Shown: in pieces, positions 35,813 through 46,600 of the stretch
Layout: each line of letters opens with the position of its first letter
Numbering within the stretch: position 1 is the stretch's first letter
NCBI GenBank assembly: GCA_015039465.1
Contig: MU130354.1
Span: 191,743 to 255,742 of the forward strand
From: Phlegmacium glaucopus
Lineage: Eukaryota; Basidiomycota; Agaricomycetes; Agaricales; Cortinariaceae
DNA length: 64,000 bases
Reading direction: 5' to 3'
The notes under the pieces: generated by a model
Told to the model about the DNA's origin: nothing
Databases searched by the model: none
Seen by the model: only the letters and a program-made list of their open reading frames with translations
Position numbers and translations under genes: made by a program

Positions 35813-38800
35813 GCGTGCTCAATAAAACCCGACCAACTGCTGATACCGAGGAATTCTTCAAGCCAGTTGCTCTCTTGGAAAGGCCTGTTAAGGGTGATAA
35901 GAAGAAGCGGGTGAAATGTATACCATGCATGTATGTTCTTCATCCCTTTTTTTTCAAGATGTTAACTCACATATGATATTTATCCCGAAGTAATGGCCTT
36001 GGTGGCTGTCCAAAGAAAGAACACATGTTAGTTGGTGATGTTACCACTCTCCGACGACATATGGCAGCCGTTCACAAGGTAAGATTCCATATTCCTTACA
36101 TATTATCAACTCTAACTGCATTCCAGGGCCTGTATCGCAAATGGGCAAAGCTCAATAACTTCAAATCAATGCTTCCGGAGGATGCAAAAGCCCGTTGTGC
36201 ACAAGTACTCGAGGAACATTTTCAGCAAACCAATGTAAATGATCACTTCAAACCCGCACCTAAAGAAGAGAAACCAGAACCATATTCCAATCAACTCTTC
36301 AAGCAGGCTGCTATAGAATGGTTGATTGAAACAAATCAGGTAATGTAACTGCGCATATATTTTTAATATTAGACTCATTTTTTGTTGGTAATGTAGCCAA
36401 TTCAAGCATTCGACCACCCCGCATTCCAGAAGATGGTCAACACTGCTGCTCGTGCGACATGAGGTATCAAGCTGCCATCTTGGAAGCAGATGTGAAACGA
36501 AATCATTCACATGTTTAAGGAACAGATGAAAGCTCCGAAGGAACGGCTTAATGTAAGTTCTTTATTAATCTCATCATCATATTATCTCTTACTGCTTCAC
36601 TTCAGAGCAAGGCTGTCAGCGGTGAAGTTAGTCTCACCTGTGATGCATGGCAGGCATCCAATGCCGATGCGTACTTTGCTGTCACCGGTCATTGGATTGA
36701 AGAGGAACAACCTGGGGAGTGGGTTGAACAGGAAGCACTTTTGGGCTTCACTCAGATGAACACTGCTCACAACGGAGTTCGGCTGGGCCAAGCGTTATAC
36801 CAAATATGCAACCGACTGGGCATAGTTCACAAGGTTTGCTCAAATCATATGAAATGAAGCTCGCTAACATTTAATGCGTTAGATTGGGCATATCACATGC
36901 GATAATGCAAGTAACAATAACACAATGTTAGATGAATTTGCAAGGTGCTTTCACATGAAGACTGGAAAAAAGTTCAATGTTTCTAAGTGCCACATTCGGT
37001 GAGAACTTATATCTATTCTTTCCCTATTCTCTCTCTATTCTCACAGTTGTGAGAACACAGATGTCTCGCCCATATAATAAACCTCGCAACACAAGCTCTG
37101 ATTTCAACTCGAAGCAAGGCGAAATTCTACTCTGCCGATGCCGAAGATGCACCTTTACCTGAGACTGCAGGTGCTGAGCGTGACGAGCTTGGGCTTATTC
37201 GAGCAATATGTGTCAAGGTAACTGCATTTTTTGGATTTTTTGCACCAACTGACCTTGAATTAGGCACGATCATCATCGCAACGCAAGCAACTATTCAGAG
37301 AGCTACAAGAACAGAAGCATGAGAAGCCACTGCAATTACTCATTGATATGAAAGTCCGTTGGGGGTCAACACTTGCGATGCTGAATAGAGCAGATATTAA
37401 GCAAGAAGTAAGTCACTATCTACTCTCATTTGTGCTCCCAGCTACTAATGGTTTATGCAGTTCATCGATGAATTTGTATTTGAGCTTAGAAGGAAGGAGA
37501 CGAACACTGAGAAGCGCCGGAAACTTGGTGACTTGGCCCTCACAGAGGAGGAATGGGACCGGGTTAGATTATTTTGTAATCTTCTCCAGGTATTATTTTT
37601 TTTATCAAGTAGATGCTCATTTCTCACCTCTTCCCTCACCTTAGCATGCCGACAATGCTCAGCAGGCATTTTTGGCAGGAACACGACCGACTCTTCACAA
37701 TGCCCTTCCCGCGATCGAAAAAATGTACAGTGCTTGGCAGAAGGCGGAAGATAAGCCATGCTACAGTGTTTTCAAGCCTGCGCTTGAAGCAGCTATGGCC
37801 AAGTTAGATGAATACTACCAGAGGACTGCTGCGTCAGATGCACATATCATTGCTATGGGTAATTTTTGCTTTTTGTTCGTGTTACAGAGTATTTTACTGA
37901 ATAAAGGCCTAGTTCTCGACCCAAGAAAGAAGTTTGAACATTTCACTAGGAATTGGGATGAGGATCTTCAAACTGACGTCAAGGATATGGTTCAGAAAAA
38001 GGTGTGTGCACCTGTTACAACATTTCTGTTTCATGTTAATGATAGCATTTAAGTTTATTGAGCGGTATGAGTCCCTTAATCAAACAACAAACTTCGAGCG
38101 TCCCTCCCAGTCAAAAAGGACCTTAGCCACCACTGGAAAACAACCCCGTCAGAATGTGGATGATACCGACTCAGAGGAAGGTCACAATGGGGAGGTCCAT
38201 GATGCAGAAAGGCCTTGGTTCGCTGAGTGGAATCGCTATGAGAAAACACACGAGGCAATTCCAGATGGCATGGGGATTGTCCGCTGGTGGGGGGTATGTC
38301 CATACATCATCTAATCATTTTCCCGCTTCAATACTGACATGTTCGCCTTTGTAAGATGAATGCATATCAGTATCCAACTTGGGCATCCCTTGCTCGAGAT
38401 TACCTTGCCATTATGGCATCATCTGTCTCTAGTGAGCGTGCGTTTTCGGCTGCAGGAATTACGATAAGCAAGCGCCGTAATCGACTTCAAGGAGATATTG
38501 TTGAAGCCCTTGAGTGCCTCAAGTGCCTCATTCATCGTGACATTTTATTTCGTGAGGTTCTCAACATGGAACAGGTGGAGAAGGACTTGGAAGATCTTGT
38601 CATTGATGAAGAGGTTGGTCAATCTGCTGATGCAGTATTACAGGGTGATAGATTTAGTTGGGATAGTATTCTCGTTGACGAGGTGGACTCAGCACCTGAG
38701 GTAGATACCATAGAAATTATAGATTAGCAACATAGATTCTTCTAAATTACACAGGACCTATTCTGAACCTAGAAGCTGTGGCTCGAGCCCAAGCCAGGCC

Positions 38801-38989
38801 CGAGCCCTGGGGGCCTACGGCTCAAGGCTCGGGCTTGAAATGCTACAAGCCCAGGCCCTCCAAGCCTGAGCCTAAGCCACGGCTTTCAGGCCGAGCCGGG
38901 CCTGCACATCACTAACAATGAGTTGGCCCCATAACAATACCATCTAGGACTATCATTTTGACTGGAAAATTTGTGACAGCACGAGCATG

Positions 38990-39535
38990 TAGTGATGGTC
39001 AAGGGTAACCCCGGGGTGGAATTAGGCTGACCCTTACCCTTACCCTCCAAAAACCCTTACCCTTGGCTGAGGGTAAGGGTTTTGGAGGGTAAGGGTAAGG
39101 GTTTCTGAGGGGTTGGAGGGTAAGAAACCCCAGCAGGGTTTAGTGCAAGGGTTTGGCCCAAATCCTTCCTCAAGCGTTGTAATCCAAAGGAGCCTTCAAA
39201 GTAGCTATTATTTAAAACATGTTCAGGGTGTTAAAGGTGTTTAGCAATAGATTTTAAATGAAATAGAGAGGGTTTGACTAGTATTTTAAGCTACTGATTG
39301 TTGTGAAAGCAGTGAGGCCTCTTTAGATTGCTTTTTCTCTGATTTAAAGTCAATTTTATAGATACACAACAATCAGATCACTCTGATATCAGAGAAATAA
39401 AAATTCCCAAAAATACCCTGACCCCTCCAGAAGGGTAAGGGTTTTTCAAGGGTCAAAAAATCTGTACCCTGACCCTGACCCTCCTTACCCTTACCCTTGT
39501 ACCCCAGGGGTTTCCCAAACCCCTGCCCATCACTA
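38990..39535. mobile_element. hAT-type MITE, TSD CGAGCATG, ACCCTTACCC arrays
   Basis: 546 bp, ends TAGTGATGG and CCATCACTA, perfect 8-bp duplication CGAGCATG (38982-38989 and 39536-39543). Both subterminal zones are made of GGGTAAGGGT/ACCCTTACCC. It interrupts the KDZ gene 68 bp from the larger hAT. Confidence 0.9.
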
Positions 39536-39700
39536 CGAGCATGTTACATGTTTGTAGGCATGCTGCATGTGCCGCTTGTGCCGTGCGTCCAACATTTCGA
39601 GTCCATTCAAACTCTGATGCGATACACCTCTCTCTCAAGCTCGCATCTACAATAAAGGTATTCTCTCTGCCAAAAAAGATACTCGTTATATTTTGCATGC

Positions 39701-42700
39701 ACCTTCATTGTACCTATTTTGGGATATTGGATTCTAATTTGCGTAGATTTTTTGTCTGCCTCTCTGAGGTCCGTATGTGTTTTCGTTTTCTCAAGTTTTC
39801 TCTTTTGAACTTTGGCTTGTCATTTTTATTTTAGATCCTCGATTAAAATCGACAACCTTTGTCTTGCTCTCGACACCCTCAACTTCAAGCGCTCACTTCA
39901 CCTTGCATCATCGCCGTCATGTCACCTAGTCGTAGATGACTAAGATATTCCTGACTTGCCCTTAGATTTCATCTAGCATAGGTATTCAACGAATGAAGTG
40001 GCTTAGCGAGGATACAGGCGTCGATAGGACAGTTAGAGGTGCACGCAATGAGGGCATGCTCCACTTGAAGGGGGCACAATTAGAGAACACGGCCTCTCTT
40101 CGCCAGTCGACCCTCGCCACTCTCGACAAAGGGAAAAACGTACTTTAGCTCTTGCAAATGGAGGAATGTAGCTGTTTAACGTCTATGCTCGACTTGTTGT
40201 CATCTCTTCCCGTCACTCTAGAGGTTACCCTTCTCACGACCGTGTCTGCGCCGATGTCAAAACCCTAACTCTTGCTTTTTCAGATATTAGAAGCTATGCG
40301 GACGCGTATCATTGAGCTCGAGGATGAAGACTCCAACAGCCCCCAATAAAATGTGCTTGAGCGAGCATCGCGCCAAGCGCGCCTGACGCGTCAATGCCAG
40401 CTGCTGCCAGACCTTCCGCTGCATCAATTAAAATGAACGAAAAGAAAAGAAAGATGCCGGTCAAGAATGTATTTTATAGGTGCCAATTTTTTCTCTTTTG
40501 AGATTTCCTGAGGGACTGTTCGTTCACTCAACCCTTTCAAGCTGATGAAGCAACCCAAATCCAAAGCCGTCAAGTTCCAAGGCTCTCCCCCAAGTCCATC
40601 AAAATCGATGAGGTGTTATTCTGAGGCCCGAGTTTGACCTGCTGTTCAATGGGAAAGGTTCAAAGGACTTTTGATCCATACAATTATTTATTTCTCAAGT
40701 CCCCGATCATCTGCCATCATGTTGATTTAGGAGTACATTGTTGATCACTGTGGTATATTGAATCATTCTCCAGGGACAAGCTCAAAACATTGAAAGGCAA
40801 TCCGTGGAGCAGGAGCGGTACGTGTTGATTCCTTCCATGTTGACGGTCTAGGCCATAGGACTCATGGTATCAAAATGCCTATCAAGCAAGGAAACGACAA
40901 GACTCAATCCGCCTGGCTTTTATGAGTGCGATAAGAGGCCAATTGCCAATGTTGTCCGAGCCGTCGATCATCCCTGCCATTTCATCCGACTCGATCCCAG
41001 AGACGCTACTTATCGCAGGTGTGTTGCGACCAATCCTTCACATTGTCAACTTACTCTACTGTCCCTCGTGTCTTGCGATAAGTTGAAATTCAGCCGTATC
41101 CCCACTTTCGTGTTTCGATTATGCTGGGTATCTTGCCGGGCAGAGGTTGAACCTGGACACCGTCCCTTTTAACTTCGAAGGATCCCAAATGGACTACTCT
41201 GAGCAGTCCTATTGAATTCTTGGATTTCATCTCTCGCATTGTCCTGATTTCATGCATCCCTTTTCCTCGTTATGCATCATTGTCCCTGAGCGTGTTGACG
41301 TCTCTACTCATCTGGTTGACTTGTTCTGTCATTTCCCACTTAACACGTACGCAGAGAAACCCATCCATGGGTATTAACTTATATAATAACTATATTTATT
41401 ATCTCGCTATCTCTGACGCAATGTAACTTGCCCATACGCTCACATATGTATATATATTGATGCAATACTTTGTTGATTGTCCAACAGGTCTACTTTCCCT
41501 TGGCTCTACACTCCGCGCTGATCAAGCTCTATTGCTCATTTAAAAATCCATGTGTTGCATGCCAGTGATGCCACTGCGATGTCAGGTGGATCCATGAAAT
41601 TACCGCCCTACACTAGCTGTTGGATTCCCTTTGGGAATGGAAATTTGTGAGTATATAAACGTGCAGATCGACTCCAAAAGAAAAAAAAGAACTTAACGCT
41701 CTCGGATTGAGACATAGATTGAATAAACCGTTCGAACCTCTTACTATTAGATACTCTACATAAGACTCATATGCTACTTCATCCCACTTTCATGTTGACC
41801 GTATACGGTACGCCGACGCAGCCTGTTCCACCAATTTCAGAATAGTCCCTTCCGTATAAAGGGCTGTAATTATGTCGTTTTTGTCCTTCCACTTCTCTTT
41901 GGTGGCCTTGAATTCCGCAACATGGACGATCTAACCCAGGCAGCAGTTAAGCGACAAATCAACTGGGAACGGTAGCCTTTATGGCTACCTTGCCACGCTG
42001 CAGCGCAGCGATGAAAAGAATCTGGAATCCGTAGGTCAGTACCACAATCTCAATCAGACCATCGATTGTGTAATAGATCGCAGTGATCCACCCAGGTAGA
42101 TCTGTATATGGTTATGCCATCCATCGTTTCATCTCCTTGTTGGAAAATAAACGAGAGCGAATCTCAAAACTTCTTGAATATGACGCCGATCTTCTCGAAC
42201 ACGAACTGGATTGCATTACAGCTAAATGCAAAACCCTAGACAGTTTTTGAATCTTTTGCTTGTGCGCCCGTGTTTGTGTAAACATCTGCTTTTGGTAGCC
42301 GAGCACGCCATCATGGTAACAATGACACAAGCTGTGGAGTCAGGTCACTAGAACCCTTCGACGGCACCAAACTCCCTCCATCGCTTGTACGCCGTGCATT
42401 GAGTTGCATCCACTCTTGCATACCAACACTATGTCATAGTCTGCTTCTGCGCTTTTGGAATATAGCGATAGTTGCCCATGGTAGTTAGATATAAGAGAAT
42501 AGACCGCCATTCTAACTAGAGTCTCTGTTACTGGTAGAGCCCACCAATGCTCCACAGACACCCCGACTCATTGCCAAAAAGAGCGTGCGCCGCAAAGCAT
42601 GACTTCCTGACTTACCGAAAGCGGTTGTTTATATAAACACAGACACACAAGCAAGAAATTGTCTAGGGTTTTGCATTTAGCTGTAATGATGCGCTCTGTA

Positions 42701-42735
42701 GTATCAAGAATGAAGCTGAAGTTCCATCAATTTGT
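39701..42735. other. 3-kb stretch without recognisable gene
   Basis: Open frames are short and without motifs I know (for example 40864-41172 plus, and 42112-42561 minus, the latter with a hydrophobic run). Splice-like sites occur but no coherent exon chain was found. It could contain the missing 5' part of the KDZ gene or decayed cargo of element A. Confidence 0.35.
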
Positions 42736-42749
42736 CCCTATTTGCGGAT

Positions 42750-43548
42750 AAAGCTATCCAGAAACCCCCGTTTCTAAGAGAAACCCGGGGTTTCAAAGAT
42801 GTTGGGAAGAAACCCCCCCTCCATGAGCTGAGCAAGGTTGTTTGTATATGTTATCAGAAACCCCCCAGGTCGGGGTTCAATAATAGTGCCGAACTCGTGC
42901 CGGCTAGATCATGATGTAGCATATCGTTCAATTGGGGTGAGGGTTGAACGTTGAGCGCTGAGCTCGTTCAAATTATTTATTTCGATCTCTACATGCCCAA
43001 AATTTAACCCCGCTTACCTTTCTCATGATTAGACTTCGTCTATCTGCTGTCCCTGGAGCATCTTGTCTCATGCAACCTTGTGTGGACTGAAGTTTTCACC
43101 CTGCTCATCATCATCTGGATAGTATACATGCATGCATAATAGGCTCATATTAACATGGAAAACAAAGTATCTATACATTCAAACATTATATGTAGTAGTC
43201 CTGTGATATAGATTATAATATATCTTGTACGTTTTTACACCTTGAATTGTCCCTTGATCCTCCGGGGTCAATAGTAATCCACAGATTATGAATTTTTGTA
43301 TGGAGAGTATCTAGTTATACTAGAGCCGAAATATGTAGATTTAAATACAAGATAGTCCCCTGGAGGTGCACTACTACGTCATTTGCAGCCAACCGATCGT
43401 TGGTCGGACTTTCAACGTCGGAAGGGAAAATATAGACTGCCGATTTAGTGCCGATAAGCGACTTTGGGGAGGAACCCGGGTTTCTGGATAACTTATTTAG
43501 AAACCCCGGGTTTCTTCTTAGAAACGGGGGTTTCTGGATAGTTTAATC
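42750..43548. mobile_element. 799-bp TIR element with AAACCCCGGGTTTC arrays and ~14-bp duplication
   Basis: Inverted ends share CTATCCAGAAACCCCCGTTT. Flanks CCCTATTTGCGGAT (42736-42749) and CCCTATTTGCAGAT (43549-43562) match 13 of 14. Subterminal motifs AAACCCGGGGTTTC occur at both ends. No coding sequence. The superfamily is unclear because the duplication is longer than usual for TIR elements. Confidence 0.65.
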
Positions 43549-43693
43549 CCCTATTTGCAGATGCCTCTTTCTCCGGACACGGTCAATTGATAATTATAAC
43601 GTACTTGACAGGCCTTGACATGTGGCTGTACCGAGTGCATGCCAGATTCGAGTTCACCCCTCCCTTACACTCATAGTTCTCTTTCCTTCCAAT

Positions 43694-46600
43694 ATGGCGA
43701 CCGATAAACCGTTGCTACTTAGCGCGATCCTAGGAAGTAAGAACGGATAACTATAATGACGTTTTTTCCCACTGATCGTTATCTAGATATCGAGGTTGAA
43801 GGCGATGTTGAAAATGGGAAACGGAGCACACAATCGCAGTACTCTGTGCGGCTTTATGTGGCCGACAAGGAGGTTGCGAAATCTACAAAATCCAAGCCTA
43901 GCTCTTCAGTACTCAAATGGGAATGGAATGCAGAAAATACAATGTGGGCCTTGGTCTTGTGATTGATCTCTTGGTCGATATTCACCTCTTAGTCTCAGCT
44001 GGTTCGAGCCATCGTCAATGATGAAGGTTGCGCTCTACCGTGTATCCCGGACCAACATCGATCGGTTCAATGATCTCGTGGGACAGCATGAGGGGAAAGT
44101 AGTAGATTTGCTCGAAAATAGTGAGTACAGTGTTTGCTATATCCATGCATTCATGGTGAAGACGATTTAATTAGACGCCAGTTTTGATCTGATGGATAAG
44201 AAGGGCATCCCCATTCCTGCAAAAATGAAGATATTTCTGTCTCGCATTTCCGGCGAGTCGGTTGACGATATCAAAAAATTCATGGAAAAGGTTGACGATG
44301 ATGTTCGTCGCCTGTCAAGCAATGACGCTGTAGCGAGCACAGTTTCGACGCTCGGACAAGTGTTGAAATTAACCAAGACTATTATGGACCAGCTCTCCCA
44401 GGTACGTCATTAATGTCTATGTCTATTGGCCCTCATAGTTAACCGGCTGATCGTGGTGATCAGGTACACCCGATACTCAAAGCATCGTGGACCATTGTTT
44501 CCATTGTTTACCAGGTGAATCGTCCTACGAAATGTCAAGCAAACTGATATGAATAAGTCATTCCTCGGGCAGGCTGTACAGGAGACGGATCTCCAGGATG
44601 AATCCATACGAGAACTAGCCATCACCTTGCGCGAAATGCTGGGTACTGCAAATGCGATTCCTGACCTGCCAGTGATCCCACACACGACCGATGTCATCGA
44701 AGCGATCAGTCGTCAATCACTACAGGTTGCATCCCTCATTCATGAATATACGAAATTGCCCTGGATAGGTAATTCGATCCCACTCCTCCTTGACCCTGTC
44801 AAGTCTAACGATGGTTTGTTCGTAGGGCGAACTGTCAAAATCCAGATACCCGGTGATCTGAAATCGCGTATTGATGAATGCCAGAAAAGCTGCGCCGCTC
44901 TGAAGGACGGCTTTTATAGTAGACTCCATCTTGATACGAACACTCAAGTGAAGGAGACCGGTACATTTCTTCTACTCGTTTGACGAGTCTTTCTCTAATT
45001 TATTCATGGTATAGGACGGAGGTTGGAGGCAATCACGCTAGGTACTTTCGGTTCCAGATATCTTCGATAATCCGAAATAACTCGTGCAAATTCCTCAGCC
45101 AAGACAATTCATAGCTGGCTATCCCCACCTGATAGCTCCCGGAATTGGAATGAAGCGTATAGTAAACGTCAAGTCGACACTTGCTCCTGGTTTCTTGAAA
45201 GCGAACGATTCCTTAGGTGGCGAGAAAACCCTGGGTTTCTTTGGATTAAGGGAAAGCGTAAGGTTCTCAGTTCATCTACTTGAATAGGCATGTTCAATGA
45301 TTCTATAGCCGGATGCGGTAAAAGTGTTCTATGGTGAGCCCCCCTCTTCATGAGCGGTGCAATAGTACAAGTGAAAACCTGTCTCCTCAGTTCTTCGATC
45401 GTCGATAGTCTCCTCCAGCTGGATCCATCACCTGGAATCGCATACTTCTTTTTCGACGGAAGAGATTCCCAGACAGAACTACAGTCTCACTACAAGCTCA
45501 TTCGATCCCTCATTTCACAGTTATCTGACAAGCGCTACGGCGGTATACCCGTAGAATTGGTAAATCTGCACAGAAAGTACGGAGCTCAGCAGCCATTGGA
45601 CACCCAACTTCAGGACACTCTGCGAGATATTCTCGACAGGTTCTCGCATGCATATATCGTCATTGACGCTCTCGACGAGTGTATCGACCGTAAAGAAACG
45701 CTGAATTGGGTAAATAAACTTGTCACGGATACAGATCGGAAAGCGGAAAACCTTCACATCGTGGTCACTAGTCGGCCGTTGCCAGACATTGAGAATGTTT
45801 TCGGGGGGCTTGATCCGCATTCAATTAATGTTGTGGATGCGACTGCAAACCAGGACATTGTATCATATCTCAACCTTCAGATGGAATCAAAATTCAAAGG
45901 GTACGATGAAGAAACTCTACGGACTATTAAATCAGGATTGACGGAGCGTGCGGACGGATCGTACGTTTACCTTAAACATCTAGTCCATTACAGGATTATA
46001 GTTCATATTGTTCCCAGGTTTCGATGGGTTGCATTGCAACTTGCCGCATTGGAAAGATGTTCAAGCACATACGAAATAAAGCAGCAACTGGCGGACCTGC
46101 CAGATGGTCTAGACGAAACCTATAAGCGAATCTTGAAGGAGATTGACAGGAAATACCGTGCCGACACAAGGACGTTCCTGCAGTGGCTGGCCTTTTCCAA
46201 CCATCCGATGACAATCCCCGAAATTGCTGAAACTATCACAGTGGACTTCGCCTCGGAAGATGGTCCAGCTTATAACCTGGCGAAACGGTATATTAATCCA
46301 CGGGATGTGCTAGCGAGGTGTTCAAGTCTTGTTAACGAATCAAAAGGTAAGTAGTGTCGGCTTAATCCCGCATGTCAGCCTTTGCTGATAGTAAAGAAAG
46401 GTACCATTAGGCTCTCTCATTTCTCTGTCAAAGAGTATCTCCTCTCTACTCGTGTTGAGAAAGATTTCAGCATCAGCGAGGAAACCTCTCATTCGCAGAT
46501 CACGGAAATCTCAGTCGCCTACCTCTTACAGTTCGACTCATTTTTGCCTCTGACAGAGGCTAGGCTTGTCTCCTCGCCACTTGCACAGTATGCAGCTGAT

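Larger units (their letters stand above)
32434..38727 (+). pseudogene. hAT transposase, nearly complete, two nonsense changes
   Basis: Start ATG at 32434 (MASNRPPHTIR). The basic/acidic N-terminus is split by element B (joins ATEPE to HKQAKPKK) and by the LTR (joins DDQETR to VLNKTRPT). BED-type zinc finger: KCIPC plus RRHMAAVH near 35925-36080. Catalytic core: LTCDAWQASNADAYF, GHITCDNASNNNTML, RCLAHIINLATQ (CxxH). C-terminal dimerisation region: YPTWASLARDYLAIMASSVS, ERAFSAAGITISKRRNRL. About ten short GT-AG introns. Two TGA codons interrupt the exon near 36460-36495 (ARAT*GIKLP, KQM*NEI), both explainable as CGA to TGA. Stop at 38725-38727. Otherwise well preserved, so a recent arrival. Confidence 0.85.
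32208..38914 (+). mobile_element. hAT transposon, 6.7 kb with nested inserts, TSD ACAATGAG
   Basis: Ends TAGTGATGTG (left) and CACATCACTA (right), flanked by perfect 8-bp ACAATGAG (32200-32207 and 38915-38922). Subterminal arrays of GGCCCGAGCC/CAAGCCCAGG motifs at 32217-32380 and 38770-38910. It contains one multi-exon transposase gene and two later inserts (element B and a family II LTR), so the original is about 3.9 kb. Inserted in the KDZ gene; deletion restores GPTHCCAADNCTP. Confidence 0.92.
31260..39700 (-). pseudogene. KDZ transposase with CxC6 cysteine cluster, interrupted
   Basis: KDZ transposases (Kyakuja-Dileera-Zisupton) move fungal and animal DNA transposons. Visible in order on the minus strand: TARTAQAAHA segment (39700-39544), VKMIVLDGIVMGPTHCCAAD (38989-38923), then, after a hAT insertion, the CxC6 cluster (ADNCTPDLLNARGEAFCATH; RCRVVGCRN; ACPQHQQDW) and core phrases CVETICAPCGVVIAWTKF, YICIDKACLVL and DAYHYTNHQVGDFLCRKYCNP. 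A GC-AG intron (31443-31494) precedes CEQLNGWLGGFESILK; then an in-frame TGA, NFNWFLHVMLFY and a stop at 31260. A frameshift lies near 39544. The N-terminus beyond about 39700 is not identified. Confidence 0.75.

Noticed and set aside
38990..39535. Telomere-like (ACCCTT)n sequence
   Set aside because: Motifs occur in both orientations inside an 8-bp-duplication-bounded MITE and do not form a terminal one-strand array; the unit is not the fungal TTAGGG repeat.
42112..42561. Hydrophobic minus-strand frames resembling a multi-pass membrane protein
   Set aside because: No consistent exon chain, no conserved motif and too short; left as unassigned sequence.
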